A stretch of 64,000 nt of DNA from Neisseria sp. Marseille-Q6792 (GCF_943181435.1 NZ_OW969598.1:496001-560000); one strand, 5' to 3'; positions 18,177-27,156 are shown, counted from the first letter of the stretch. Notes: a model not told the origin generated them from the sequence alone. Made by a program: numbers and translations.

Positions 18177-18770
18177 ATGAATAATGCCTTAACCGCCAAA
18201 CTGTCCAAACTGGTTTATACCGCTCCGGACAATCCTGATTTCCTTTCCAAGATAGGGGAATTTGACCGTCTGATCCTATTGGTCCGCAGACTGTATCAGA
18301 TGCTCGACGAACAAAATGCCCTTTCCCGGCTGACACTTTGCATCCGCTGTCAAAACCAAAGAGGGCTTATTGTCCTAGACGGTGCACGGGCTGATTCCGA
18401 TGCCACAACAATACGTATGAAGCGGTGGCATATTTATACCCAAATTGCCGAACGCATGGCAAACCGTTATGACCGGATTTCCGTAACAGTTGAAAATGAG
18501 GCTGCCAATCCCACCCAACTTGAACAATACTATCTGGATATTGCCGATAAAACTGTCGCTCTTTTTGGATTAAAGGAAGCGAAACTGCAGCAGCAAAAAT
18601 ATCCGGAAGATAAAACGCAGCAGCAATCGATATTGAAAAAGCTATCCGAAAAGCCCGGTCGAAACCTGAGTATGATCAATACGAAAGCCAAAATAGAGCA
18701 ATATGCGGCAAATCAGACACAAACACCTCTGAAAATTACCCGACAACGGTTTATCTGCCGTCCAAACTAA
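18177..18770 (+). CDS. Hypothetical protein
   Basis: A 197-residue, mostly hydrophilic protein beginning MNNALTAKLSKLVYTAPDNPDF. It has Gln-rich stretches near residue 145 and no signal peptide or membrane segment. It is on the opposite strand between iscX and fdx, with a start 76 bases from the divergent iscX start. I do not recognise the family. The position may be a shared promoter region, but a role in Fe-S assembly is not shown. Confidence 0.65.
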   Translation: MNNALTAKLSKLVYTAPDNPDFLSKIGEFDRLILLVRRLYQMLDEQNALSRLTLCIRCQNQRGLIVLDGARADSDATTIRMKRWHIYTQIAERMANRYDRISVTVENEAANPTQLEQYYLDIADKTVALFGLKEAKLQQQKYPEDKTQQQSILKKLSEKPGRNLSMINTKAKIEQYAANQTQTPLKITRQRFICRPN

Positions 18771-18830
18771 ACCCCGGTTTACCCGTATCAAATACGGGAT
18801 TACCCTTCTGCTCCGGCTTATGCATATCCG

Positions 18831-18866
18831 ATGCCGTCTGAACCGCATGATGTTTCAGACGGCATT
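18831..18866. terminator. Bidirectional uptake-sequence terminator
   Basis: An inverted ATGCCGTCTGAA pair between the convergent hypothetical gene (18177, plus) and fdx (minus), so it can serve both. Confidence 0.8.
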
Positions 18867-18869
18867 GCG

Positions 18870-19211
18870 TCAATGGTCCTCTCGGGCATGATTGATCGTA
18901 TATTTGGGAATTTCCACGACCAAATCTTCATCTGAGACGACTGCCTGACAGCTTAAGCGTGAATCGGCTTCCAAACCCCATGCTTGGTCGAGCAGGTCTT
19001 CTTCCAATTCGGTCGGTTCTTCCAAACTGTCGAAACCTTTGCGGATGATGACGTGGCAGGTGGTGCAGGCGCAGGATTTTTCGCAGGCGTGATCGACTTC
19101 GATGTCGTGGTCGAGCAGCACGTCGAGGACGGTTTTGCCTTCGGGCGCGTCTTCGATAACCGCGCCTTCGGGGCATAATGTCGTGTGTGGAAGTACAGTG
19201 ATTTTGGGCAT
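18870..19211 (-). CDS. fdx: ISC-type 2Fe-2S ferredoxin
   Basis: An adrenodoxin-type ferredoxin that supplies electrons for Fe-S cluster assembly. The 113 residues have Cys 43, 49 and 52 in ACEKSCACTTCHV (C-x5-C-x2-C) and Cys 88 in SRLSCQA as cluster ligands. The N-terminus MPKITVLPHTTLCPEG is typical. It is part of the hscA-fdx-iscX set, but separated here from hscA by two non-ISC genes. Confidence 0.95.
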   Translation of the reverse strand: MPKITVLPHTTLCPEGAVIEDAPEGKTVLDVLLDHDIEVDHACEKSCACTTCHVIIRKGFDSLEEPTELEEDLLDQAWGLEADSRLSCQAVVSDEDLVVEIPKYTINHAREDH

Positions 19212-19265
19212 TTTTATTGTCTTTCTGTAAAAAGTGTTTGTGTTCGCTTTCGGAAAACTGTCTGC

Positions 19266-20027
19266 CTAATGTCGCGGTTCGAGCAGGTCGGCAACATTTT
19301 GCCAGCCCGTCAGGCGGGCAAAATCGAGGGCGGTATAGCCTTCCGATGTCGTTGAGGCAGGATTTGCGCCGTATTCAAGCATGGCTTGAACCATAAGTGC
19401 ATTTCCTGCGATGGCTTCATGATGAAGCGGCGTATAGCCGTCCTCGTCCTGCTCATGCAGAAAATCCGGATTTTGGGACAACTGTTGCCGAAAATCGTCA
19501 ATACAGTTCCGGCACATCGGATGCTCTTCCAGATTTTCGGGATGTTCTTTTTCTTCATACACCAGCAATACCTGCCCGGGATCGCCGAACACGATTCCCC
19601 ATGCGGCATCGTGTTCGGTACGCTCCTCTTCCGTCATCTGCCCGCGCATTGCCTGTACGGTAAAACCGCCGTAGGGGATGCCGTTGCACACGAACATCCA
19701 GTCGCTGATGTCGTCAACCGGAACGCAAACGCTTTCGCCTTGTTCGACATTGGTCAGTCCGCCGGGTTCATTGTTCAGCACACCGTAAATATAAAGACCG
19801 TCAAAATAAATATCGTCGATCCACATATGTTCGCAAATTTCGCCGTCTTCGCCGTCTTGGAAAAAAGGGACTTTGACCATGGCAAAATCCAGGGCGGGAA
19901 TAATGCGGCGGCGTTCCCAAAAAAGCTCGCGCCAAAAGTATTTGAATGTTTTACGGGCGCGTTCGCCGGCACGGTTTACCGGTTCGTCTGCCTGTTCTAC
20001 ATAATAAATGACGGAATCGCCCATCAT
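19266..20027 (-). CDS. DUF2314 and ankyrin-repeat protein
   Basis: A 253-residue acidic protein. Residues 1-150 resemble DUF2314 ([22 protein letters not shown], interrupted here; a [12 protein letters not shown] loop). Residues 195-253 hold two ankyrin repeats ([19 protein letters not shown] and [19 protein letters not shown]). I start it at the ATG at 20027, which has GAGGAG six bases upstream. Such proteins often act as partner-binding or immunity proteins, but no toxin gene is adjacent. It sits with a broken nuclease-like gene between fdx and hscA, which points to insertion of a small accessory block. Confidence 0.75.
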   Translation of the reverse strand: MMGDSVIYYVEQADEPVNRAGERARKTFKYFWRELFWERRRIIPALDFAMVKVPFFQDGEDGEICEHMWIDDIYFDGLYIYGVLNNEPGGLTNVEQGESVCVPVDDISDWMFVCNGIPYGGFTVQAMRGQMTEEERTEHDAAWGIVFGDPGQVLLVYEEKEHPENLEEHPMCRNCIDDFRQQLSQNPDFLHEQDEDGYTPLHHEAIAGNALMVQAMLEYGANPASTTSEGYTALDFARLTGWQNVADLLEPRH

Positions 20028-20062
20028 ACTGCTCCTCAACGTGTACGGTATCTGTTTGCACC

Positions 20063-20871
20063 TTAGCGTGGTTTTCTGCCTTCGGCATCCGATTCGGATT
20101 TGAAAAGTTCCAAATATTCGGAATAGGCTTTTTCCAAATTCGCCCGCGAAAAACAGGTGTAAATATGGATGCCGTCTGCAATTTCGTCGGTCAGCCTCGT
20201 GCCGCTTTTGCCGAAATATGCTTCTTTAAAAAGGCGGATTTTCGATTTTTTCGGCTTGTAGGATGCCGCGCCCGCCAAAAGCCGGGGCAGCGCGTAAGGA
20301 TATTCCCGGTGTCCGCGCCGTACCAAATCAAGCAGTTGTTTGCGGCCGGACCCGGCATTCCCTTCCTGCCTGCGTTCGTGGACGCTTTTTTCAAATTCCG
20401 ATTCCGCCGTTTCGTTTTTCGGGAACACGATCTCGCCGCGAAGCGATAAAACAAACGTTTCATAAGGTTTTCGTCCACGGCGAACAATTCGGTATTGCCT
20501 ATCCTGCTTTTGCTGAAAATCTCATGGAGCAGGTTTTCTTTTTCTTTGTAATTGTCGGTTTTGACGGCGAGGATGCGTTCCAATCCGGCAACGTTAGCAT
20601 AGCCGTTGTTTTCCAAATGGCGCATTCTGCCTTCAAAATTGCTTACGTCCGAAATACCGATTTTATATAGTGAATTAACAAAAATCAGGACAAGGCGGCG
20701 AGCCGCAGACAGTACAAATAGTACGGAACCGATTCACTTGGTGCTTCAGCACCTTAGAGAATCGTTCTCTTTGAGCTAAGGCGAGCCAACGCTGTACCGG
20801 TTTAAATTTAATTCACTATACACGCCCTTGATGACGGTTTTCATCGAATAGTCAATGCCTGACTTTTCCAT
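20063..20871 (-). pseudogene. T5orf172/GIY-YIG-like gene, broken by a CREE and a frameshift
   Basis: Reading the minus strand, an ATG at 20871 starts MEKSGIDYSMKTVIKGV and is then cut by a CREE. On the far side the frame resumes as YKIGISDVSNFEGRMRHLEN, with the Y-K-I-G-I strand typical of T5orf172/GIY-YIG-like domains, and runs to DENLMKRLF near 20440. There the frame breaks by about two bases and continues as SLRGEIVFPKNETAESEFEK to the stop at 20063. Removing the CREE and the two extra bases would give one protein of about 215 residues. The gene is inactive: translation from the start stops within the CREE. Confidence 0.8.
20666..20820. repeat. Correia repeat enclosed element inside a gene
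   Basis: A 155-bp CREE with both end repeats of the variant TATAGTGAATTAA/TTAATTCACTATA. It interrupts codon 18 of the gene at 20871, with the Tyr codon TAT rebuilt at the far junction, as expected for insertion at a TA target. Confidence 0.93.
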
Positions 20872-20900
20872 ATCGATGTTTTTTCAAGTGTTTTCGAGCC

Positions 20901-20936
20901 TTCAGACGGCATCAGGTTATATCTATGCCGTCTGAA
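20901..20936 (-). terminator. Uptake-sequence inverted pair after hscA
   Basis: TTCAGACGGCAT and ATGCCGTCTGAA spaced 12 bases apart just after the hscA stop codon form a stem-loop. Confidence 0.75.
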
Positions 20937-20948
20937 ACCGTTTAAGTA

Positions 20949-22811
20949 TCAAATATTATCGACACTCTGGCCTGTCAGCGCACGTTGGATGTTGCGGTTC
21001 ATGCGTTTGGCGGCGAAGTTGTCGGTAATGCTGCCGAGTTTAGCGGCGGCGGCACGGATGTCTTCGGCTTTTCCGTCTTTCAGACGGCCTTGCAAATCGG
21101 CGATGCCTTGCCGAATCTGTTGCAATTCTTCGGCTTCCAGCAAATCGCTGTCCAACTCGAGGGCGGCGTTGACGGCATCGGTCAGGCTTTCGGCTTCGAC
21201 CACGGCTTCGGCTCGGGCACGTGCCGCCATATCTTCGGCGGCGTTGCTCATGCTGTCTTTGAGCATTTGGGTGATGGTGTCGTCGTCCAAGCCGTAGGAA
21301 GGTTTGACTTCGATTTGCGCCTGTACGCCGGTGCTTTGTTCTTGGGCGGAAACAGACAGCAGCCCGTCCGCATCGATTTGGAAGGTTACGCGGATACGCG
21401 CCGCACCCGCCGCCATAGGCGGAATGCCGCGCAGGGTGAATTTGGCAAGGCTGCGGCAGTCGGCAACCAGTTCGCGTTCGCCTTGCACGACGTGTATCGT
21501 CATCGCGGTCTGGCCGTCTTTGAAGGTGGTAAAGTCCTGCGCGCGCGCGGTGGGGATGGTGGAATTGCGCGGGATGATTTTTTCCGCCAAGCCGCCGTAG
21601 GTTTCCAAACCGAGCGACAAGGGCGTAACGTCCAGCAGCAGCCATTCGCCGTCGGCTTTGTTGCCTGCGAGGACGTTTGCCTGTATGGCTGCGCCGAGCG
21701 CGACCACTTCGTCGGGGTTGAGGTTGTTCAGCGGGGTTTGACCAAAGAAGGTGGCAACCGCTTGTTGAACGTGCAGCATACGGGTAGAGCCGCCGACCAT
21801 AATCACGCCTTTGACATCCGCCTTGGTTATGCCCGCGTCTTTCAACGCCTGTTTGACCGGTTCGAGCGTTTTCATCACCAAATGCTGCGTCAGGTTGTGG
21901 AACTCGGCGCGACTGATGCTTGTGTCGATTGCCATGCCGTCTGAAAGCGTCGCCTGAATGCGCGCTTCGGTTTGCGTGGTTAATTGTTCTTTGGCGGCGC
22001 GGACGAGTGAGAGCAGGAGTTGGCTGTCTTGTTCGTTGAGTTGGGAGAGTCCGTTTTGTTCGAGCAGGTAGCAGAACAAACGATGGTCGAAATCATCGCC
22101 GCCCAACGCGCTGTTGCCGCCGGTGGCTTTGACTTCAAACAGTCCTTTGGTCAGTTGCAATACGGATACGTCGAATGTGCCGCCCCCTAAGTCATACACG
22201 ACAAACGTGCCTTCCGAGGCGTTGTCCAGCCCGTAGGCGATTGCGGCGGCGGTGGGTTCGTTGAGCAGGCGCAATACGTTCAAACCCGCCAGACGCGCGG
22301 CATCTTTGGTGGCCTGGCGTTGGGCATCGTCGAAATAGGCGGGAACGGTAATCACCACTCCGACCAAATCGCCGCCCAAGGTTTCTTCGGCACGCGATTT
22401 AAGGGTTTTGAGGATTTCCGCCGACACTTCGACAGGCGTTTTCACCCCCTGCCGCGTATGCAGTTCGATAATGCGTTGATTGTCGCCGAAACGGTAAGGC
22501 AGGTAATGCGTATTTTGATGCAGATCGGCAAGCGTCCGTCCGATAAGGCGTTTGGCGGAGCTGACGGTGTTCAGCGGGTCGGATTTTTGCGCGGACAGGG
22601 CGGTTTTGCCGACTTCAATGCCGCCGTTTTCCAAATAACGGACGACGGAAGGCAGGGTAACGCACCCGTCGGTATCGGGCAGGCAGGCCGCATTGCCGCT
22701 GCGGACGGTGGCGACCAGGCTGTTGGTCGTTCCCAAATCGATGCCTACGGAGAGGCGGTGTTGGTGCGGTGCGGAGGACAGGCCGGGTTCGGAAATCTGC
22801 AAAAGAGCCAT
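20949..22811 (-). CDS. hscA: Fe-S assembly Hsp70 chaperone HscA
   Basis: A specialised DnaK paralogue that, with HscB, pulls Fe-S clusters off the scaffold IscU. It has 620 residues. The phosphate-binding loop [13 protein letters not shown] lies near residue 22, the second nucleotide motif is [15 protein letters not shown], and IMVGGSTRM is the adenosine site; the C-terminal substrate domain lacks the EEVD-type tail. The N-terminal extension of about 20 residues and the length are HscA-like rather than DnaK-like. HscB, IscU and IscS are not in the window. Confidence 0.95.
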   Translation of the reverse strand: MALLQISEPGLSSAPHQHRLSVGIDLGTTNSLVATVRSGNAACLPDTDGCVTLPSVVRYLENGGIEVGKTALSAQKSDPLNTVSSAKRLIGRTLADLHQNTHYLPYRFGDNQRIIELHTRQGVKTPVEVSAEILKTLKSRAEETLGGDLVGVVITVPAYFDDAQRQATKDAARLAGLNVLRLLNEPTAAAIAYGLDNASEGTFVVYDLGGGTFDVSVLQLTKGLFEVKATGGNSALGGDDFDHRLFCYLLEQNGLSQLNEQDSQLLLSLVRAAKEQLTTQTEARIQATLSDGMAIDTSISRAEFHNLTQHLVMKTLEPVKQALKDAGITKADVKGVIMVGGSTRMLHVQQAVATFFGQTPLNNLNPDEVVALGAAIQANVLAGNKADGEWLLLDVTPLSLGLETYGGLAEKIIPRNSTIPTARAQDFTTFKDGQTAMTIHVVQGERELVADCRSLAKFTLRGIPPMAAGAARIRVTFQIDADGLLSVSAQEQSTGVQAQIEVKPSYGLDDDTITQMLKDSMSNAAEDMAARARAEAVVEAESLTDAVNAALELDSDLLEAEELQQIRQGIADLQGRLKDGKAEDIRAAAAKLGSITDNFAAKRMNRNIQRALTGQSVDNI

Positions 22812-22906
22812 GATGTGTGTGCCTTCGGATGCGGTATTTATTGGGATGAATCGGTATTTTAACAGAATTCGCGCCGATAGTTGAGCGGTTCGGTAGGGAA
22901 TAAATC

Positions 22907-22918
22907 ATGCCGTCTGAA
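22907..22918 (+). other. Single DNA uptake sequence
   Basis: An unpaired ATGCCGTCTGAA in the divergent spacer between hscA and hpnD. Confidence 0.9.
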
Positions 22919-22982
22919 ATTGCCCCAACCTGCCAAATACCGATAAAATCCACCCTTTGACACTTGTTTTGGAGAATCCGCC

Positions 22983-23831
22983 GTGCAGGGACTCGACTAT
23001 TGCCGCCAGAAAGCAGAAGAAAGCCGCTCCAGTTTTTTGTCGGGCTTCCGTTTCCTGCCGCAGGAAAAACGGGATGCGGTAACGGTTTTGTATGCCTTTT
23101 GCCGCGAATTGGACGACGTAGCCGACGATTGCTCCGATCCGAATGTGGCGCAGGCAACGCTGAACTGGTGGCGCGGCGATTTGGACAAGGTATTCGGCGG
23201 CACGATGCCGGAACACCCCGTCAATCAGGCCTTACAGCAGGTTAAGGAAACCTTCAAGCTGCCGAAATATGAACTGGAAGCCTTAATCGACGGGATGCAG
23301 ATGGATTTGGTTCAAGCCCGTTACGGCAGTTTTGAAGAATTGAAACTGTATTGCTACCGCGTCGCAGGCGTAGTCGGCTGCCTGATTGCGCGAATTTTGG
23401 GGTTTTCAGATAATCAAACACTGGAATACGCCGACAAGATGGGACTTGCGCTGCAACTGACCAACATTATCCGAGATGTCGGCGAAGACGCTCGTAATGG
23501 GCGGATTTACCTGCCGATGGAGGAAATGCAGCGGTTTGATGTCCCCGCAAGTGTGATTTTGCAGTGCCGGCCAACAGAAAATTTCACCGAATTGATGGCA
23601 TTCCAAATAAAGCGTGCGCGTGAAACCTACCGTGAAGCCGTATCTCTCCTGCCAGCCGCAGATAAAAAATCACAAAAGGCAGGATTGGTTATGGCGGCGG
23701 TTTATTACGCACTTTTAAACGAAATAGACTTTGACGGCGTACAAAATGTCCTGACCTATAAAATTGCCATTCCTTCCCCGCGTAAAAAACGCATTGCCTT
23801 AAAAACCTGGTTATTCGGATTCAAACCATGA
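22983..23831 (+). CDS. hpnD: Presqualene diphosphate synthase-like protein
   Basis: A squalene/phytoene synthase family enzyme, condensing two farnesyl diphosphates. It has 282 residues with a GTG start preceded by GGAG (8 bases). The first Asp-rich motif is ELDDVADDCSD, the second is NIIRDVGEDARNGRIYLP, and RYGSFEELKLYCYRVAGVVG is a family signature (interrupted here). HpnD and HpnC are close relatives; the partner HpnE downstream favours HpnD. It overlaps hpnE by 4 bases (ATGA), so they are translationally coupled. No squalene-hopene cyclase is in the window. Confidence 0.85.
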   Translation: MQGLDYCRQKAEESRSSFLSGFRFLPQEKRDAVTVLYAFCRELDDVADDCSDPNVAQATLNWWRGDLDKVFGGTMPEHPVNQALQQVKETFKLPKYELEALIDGMQMDLVQARYGSFEELKLYCYRVAGVVGCLIARILGFSDNQTLEYADKMGLALQLTNIIRDVGEDARNGRIYLPMEEMQRFDVPASVILQCRPTENFTELMAFQIKRARETYREAVSLLPAADKKSQKAGLVMAAVYYALLNEIDFDGVQNVLTYKIAIPSPRKKRIALKTWLFGFKP

Positions 23832-25141
23832 ACACTTTGCAAAACCGCCCGAAAATTGCCGTCATCGGTGCAGGCTGGGCAGGATTGTCCGCTGCCGTAA
23901 TGCTGGCTCGCGATACCGACCTTACCCTGTTCGAAGCCGGTCGGCAACCGGGTGGCCGGGCACGCACCTTGACAGGCGACAACCACGGATTCAGTTTTTT
24001 AGACAACGGGCAGCATATCCTACTGGGTGCATATCACGGCGTATTGCGCCTGATGAAAGAAATTGGCTCCAACCCTAAAACCGCCTTTCTGCGCCTGCCT
24101 CTGCAGTGGTATATGCACGAAGGCCTGCAATTCCGTACCCGCTTCCTGCCAGCCCCGCTTCACATTTTAAGCGGAGTGTTGTTAGCAAGACACTTCCCTT
24201 TTACATTCAAAACCAAACTGCTTTCCGATATGTCCCGCCTGCAAAAGTTTGCACGTTCCGACCAGGCTGACATGACGGTCGGGCAATGGCTGCGGCAACG
24301 AAATACCCCCCGCGCCGCCATTACGCAATTTTGGCAGCCGCTTGTATGGGGTGCACTCAATACGCCTTTGGAAAATGCAAGCCTGCGTATATTGTGCAAC
24401 GTGTTATCCGACGGCGTTTGGGCAGGGAAATCCGGCAGCGACTATTTTTTACCCAAGCAGGATTTAGGTATGATTGTTGCCGAACCCGCACTGGCAAAAC
24501 TCAGGCATTTCGGTGCGGATATCCGTTTAGAAACCCGTGCATGCCGTCTGAAAACCTTACCTGACGGCAGGGTATTGGTAAACGGGGAATTTTTCGATGC
24601 CGCAGTTCTCGCCGTTGCCCCCTATCATGCCGCGGCACTCCTGCCTGAAGATACACCCGAACACATTCTGTCCGGCTATCAAAACCTGCATTATCATGCC
24701 ATTACCACCGTCTATCTGCGTTATGCCGACCCTGTCCGCCTACCTGCACCGCTGACCGGACTTGCCGACGGAACGGCACAATGGCTGCTCAGCCGCGGAA
24801 AACTCGGACTGTCCCCAAACGAAGTATCCGCCGTTATCAGCGTTTCCGACCGCGTCGGTACATTTACCGGACAAGTGTGGACGGAAAAAATCCATGCCGA
24901 CATCAAGCGCATCTGCCCCTATTTAAACGAGCCCGAAGCCGTCCGCGTCATTACTGAAAAACGCGCGACGACCTCTGCAAGCGCCAATTCCCCGTTGCCT
25001 GATTTGACCTGGCTGCACCGACACCGAATCTACCCGGCCGGCGACTACCTCCACCCCCTCTACCCTGCCACGCTTGAAGCTGCGGTACAATCAGGATTTG
25101 CAGCAGCGGAAGCATGTCTGCACCATCTGATTACAGTTTGA
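23828..25141 (+). CDS. hpnE: Hydroxysqualene dehydroxylase-like flavoprotein
   Basis: A FAD-dependent amine-oxidase/phytoene-desaturase-like protein of 437 residues. The N-terminal dinucleotide fold is AVIGAGWAGLSAAVMLARD, followed by the second FAD motif GGRARTL; the C-terminal segment PAGDYLHPLYPATLEAAVQSG (interrupted here) closes the FAD site. In hopanoid makers HpnE reduces hydroxysqualene to squalene. It overlaps hpnD by 4 bases. Since hopanoids are not known from Neisseria, the product here may be squalene or another isoprenoid; that is inference. Confidence 0.85.
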   Translation: MNTLQNRPKIAVIGAGWAGLSAAVMLARDTDLTLFEAGRQPGGRARTLTGDNHGFSFLDNGQHILLGAYHGVLRLMKEIGSNPKTAFLRLPLQWYMHEGLQFRTRFLPAPLHILSGVLLARHFPFTFKTKLLSDMSRLQKFARSDQADMTVGQWLRQRNTPRAAITQFWQPLVWGALNTPLENASLRILCNVLSDGVWAGKSGSDYFLPKQDLGMIVAEPALAKLRHFGADIRLETRACRLKTLPDGRVLVNGEFFDAAVLAVAPYHAAALLPEDTPEHILSGYQNLHYHAITTVYLRYADPVRLPAPLTGLADGTAQWLLSRGKLGLSPNEVSAVISVSDRVGTFTGQVWTEKIHADIKRICPYLNEPEAVRVITEKRATTSASANSPLPDLTWLHRHRIYPAGDYLHPLYPATLEAAVQSGFAAAEACLHHLITV

Positions 25142-25218
25142 CCGTCAGGACATGAAGATACTTTACAAGCCGCAACAAAACGTTAAAATACATTATCCCT
25201 AAATCTCAAAGGACAACC

Positions 25219-25938
25219 ATGCCGACACTGACCGACAAAACCATATTAGTTACCGGCGCATCACAAGGGCTAGGCGAACAGGTTGCCAAAGCCTATGCGG
25301 CAGCAGGCGCGACTGTGATTTTGGTTGCCCGTCATCAGAAAAAACTGGAAAAAGTGTATGACGCGATTGTCGAAGCCGGATACCCCGAACCATTCGCCAT
25401 CTGCTTTGACCTTATTAGCGCGGAAGAAAAAGAATTTGAACATTTCGCCGCCACTATTGCCGAAGCCACGCAAGGCAAACTAGACGGTATCGTCCATTGC
25501 GCCAGCTATTTCTACGCACTATCGCCCCTGGATTTCCAGACCGTCGCCGAATGGGTCAACCAATACCGTATCAACACCGTCGCCCCGATGGGGCTGACCC
25601 GCGCCCTCCTTCCCCTGCTGAAACAGTCGCCGGACGCATCCGTTATCTTCGTCGGCGAAAGCCACGGCGAAACACCCAAAGCCTACTGGGGCGGTTTCGG
25701 CGCATCAAAAGCCGCACTGAACTATCTGTGCAAAGTTGCCGCCGATGAATGGGAACGCTTTGGCAACCTTCGCGCCAATGTCCTGATTCCGGGCCCCATC
25801 AATTCCCCCCAACGCATCAAATCCCATCCGGGTGAAGCAAAAAACGAACGTAAAAACTACGAAGACGTGCTCCCGCAATTTGTCTGGTGGGCAAGTTCCG
25901 AAAGTAAGGGAAGAAGCGGCGAAATCGTTTACCTCTAA
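25219..25938 (+). CDS. YciK-like short-chain dehydrogenase/reductase
   Basis: A 239-residue SDR protein with NAD(P)-binding TGASQGLGEQVA (residues 13-24), the structural Asn motif (HCAS in place of NNAG) and a conserved C-terminal region. The catalytic region reads VGESHGETPKAYWGGFGASKAA. The Ser and Lys are present, but the position of the active-site Tyr (Y-x3-K) holds Phe (TTC). It resembles E. coli YciK overall. The Shine-Dalgarno AAAGGAC precedes the ATG. It ends before a strong hairpin. Activity is uncertain. Confidence 0.83.
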   Translation: MPTLTDKTILVTGASQGLGEQVAKAYAAAGATVILVARHQKKLEKVYDAIVEAGYPEPFAICFDLISAEEKEFEHFAATIAEATQGKLDGIVHCASYFYALSPLDFQTVAEWVNQYRINTVAPMGLTRALLPLLKQSPDASVIFVGESHGETPKAYWGGFGASKAALNYLCKVAADEWERFGNLRANVLIPGPINSPQRIKSHPGEAKNERKNYEDVLPQFVWWASSESKGRSGEIVYL

Positions 25939-25972
25939 ATCTCCTTTTTGTTTTGCCATTTGGGTTCTCCAA

Positions 25973-26006
25973 TAAAAAAGCAGCCTGAAAGATTTCAGGC
26001 TGCTTA
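25973..26006. terminator. Bidirectional terminator
   Basis: AAAAAAGCAGCCTGAAA / TTTCAGGCTGCTT hairpin between the SDR gene (plus) and the cassette at 26018 (minus). It is not an uptake sequence pair. Confidence 0.8.
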
Positions 26007-26017
26007 TATGCAGGTTA

Positions 26018-26311
26018 CTATTTCTTTTCGGGCGGATCGGGCGGAATGAAAAGAAAAGCCGCACCGAGAATAAGGGGAAGCAGAAATCGGGCATAGGGAT
26101 ACAACGGATGATCGACATGCCAATAGCCGTATCCCCTACGACTAGGAATAATGTCGTATTCGTAAGTATCGGGGAAGAAGTTGATCCATACTGTCACAAT
26201 TACCCAGATAGTGAGCTTTCTATGGTTGGCTACCCACCGCACCGGCTTGCTGTTGCGGATGCTTTCCGGTACCACTTTTTCCCATATCCAACGAAAAAAC
26301 AGCAGATACAT
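26018..26311 (-). CDS. Two-helix membrane protein, unknown (cassette copy 2)
   Basis: A 97-residue protein starting MYLLFFRWIWEKVV, chosen because AGGGGGG precedes this ATG (26311). The frame is open further upstream, but without a start signal. Hydrophobic segments are around KLTIWVIVTVWINFF and ARFLLPLILGAAFLF, with a charged loop between. It matches the layout of the protein at 26465, including the spacing of 16 bases after an upstream gene ending LGL. The function is unknown. Confidence 0.6.
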   Translation of the reverse strand: MYLLFFRWIWEKVVPESIRNSKPVRWVANHRKLTIWVIVTVWINFFPDTYEYDIIPSRRGYGYWHVDHPLYPYARFLLPLILGAAFLFIPPDPPEKK

Positions 26312-26327
26312 ACCTGCCCCCCTGCGG

Positions 26328-26465
26328 TTACAAGCCCAGCAGTTCGATTTCGACTTTTGAACGCCAGCGGGCTTGTGCCGTAACAATACACATTCTTAAT
26401 TTTCGGTCTGCCGCGCTGTATTTAATCCAGCTTTTAATAAAAGCCTTCAATACTTTGAGCGCATT
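26328..26465 (-). pseudogene. C-terminal remnant of a cassette gene
   Basis: The last 45 codons read NALKVLKAFIKSWIKYSAAD (interrupted) and end SKVEIELLGL, resembling the C-terminus of the intact protein at 26725 (ending SRLELAFLGL). Everything upstream is missing, and the frame instead runs into the end of the membrane protein gene at 26465. It is the residue of a deleted copy. Confidence 0.65.
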
Positions 26466-26707
26466 TACCAATTCTTGTCCCTGTAATGCTCGGACAGGGC
26501 AATCAGCATTATCCACAGGAGGCTGACAAATCCGCTGACGCCGGCTGCCATAAACAGGATTTTTTCCCAAGCGTTCATAGGGGGCATAGGCGTTCGGCTG
26601 CCCTCAGTGGTCGGCCCGTCAAGCAAAATATAGATGATGACGGTAACAACATACAAAAGTACCGGTTTACGATACAGCATCCAAATATGTTTCAGTCTGT
26701 CCGACAT
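26465..26707 (-). CDS. Two-helix membrane protein, unknown (cassette copy 1)
   Basis: An 80-residue protein starting MSDRLKHIWMLYRK, with GGGAGGGGG directly upstream of the ATG at 26707. Helices are around PVLLYVVTVIIYILL and LFMAAGVSGFVSLLWIMLIAL (interrupted here). It starts 17 bases after the stop of the 136-residue gene at 26725, so the two form a pair. I do not recognise either family. Confidence 0.6.
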   Translation of the reverse strand: MSDRLKHIWMLYRKPVLLYVVTVIIYILLDGPTTEGSRTPMPPMNAWEKILFMAAGVSGFVSLLWIMLIALSEHYRDKNW

Positions 26708-26724
26708 ACCCCCTCCCAGATGAA

Positions 26725-27135
26725 TCAAAGACCGAGAAAAGCCAGCTCCAAACGCGAGCGGTAGTTGAGTGCGGCGGTATTCACGCAGGCGACATACTGC
26801 CGCCGACCGCGCAGCACCCTAATCCAACCGATATAGGTGGCAAGCGGATTGCGCTTATCATCATAGCCTAGGTTTGCAATCATATCGGCAGCCATACCCT
26901 CAATCACTTCCCAAATCGTACCGGGAGCAGTATAGAGAAAGTTATAGGTAATATCTAGTGCCAACAGACGCTTGGAGCAGGTTTTGATTTGGTTTACCGC
27001 ATCGCTTACTACGGCAGCCACTTCCGGAGTAATGTTCTCGGGGCGGTTTGATGCGACACCGTCACCCCAAATCTCCTTGATGATGCCGCTAATTGTTACA
27101 CGAATATCGTGATCGGTAAAGGTTTTATTCTTCAT
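26725..27135 (-). CDS. Hypothetical protein (cassette copy 1)
   Basis: A 136-residue soluble protein starting MKNKTFTDHDIRVTISGIIKE, mostly alpha-helical in character, with no recognised motif. It ends NYRSRLELAFLGL, which recurs in degraded form at 26328. It is followed by the two-helix membrane protein. A soluble protein paired with a small membrane protein, in tandem with a decayed copy, resembles an accessory cassette, possibly phage-derived or toxin/immunity-like; this is speculation. Confidence 0.65.
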   Translation of the reverse strand: MKNKTFTDHDIRVTISGIIKEIWGDGVASNRPENITPEVAAVVSDAVNQIKTCSKRLLALDITYNFLYTAPGTIWEVIEGMAADMIANLGYDDKRNPLATYIGWIRVLRGRRQYVACVNTAALNYRSRLELAFLGL

Positions 27136-27156
27136 ATTTCAATATCCTGACAGAAC

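Noticed and set aside
20985..21944. A 319-codon plus-strand frame opposite hscA
   Set aside because: Shadow of a GC-rich coding sequence; hscA motifs on the minus strand are unambiguous.
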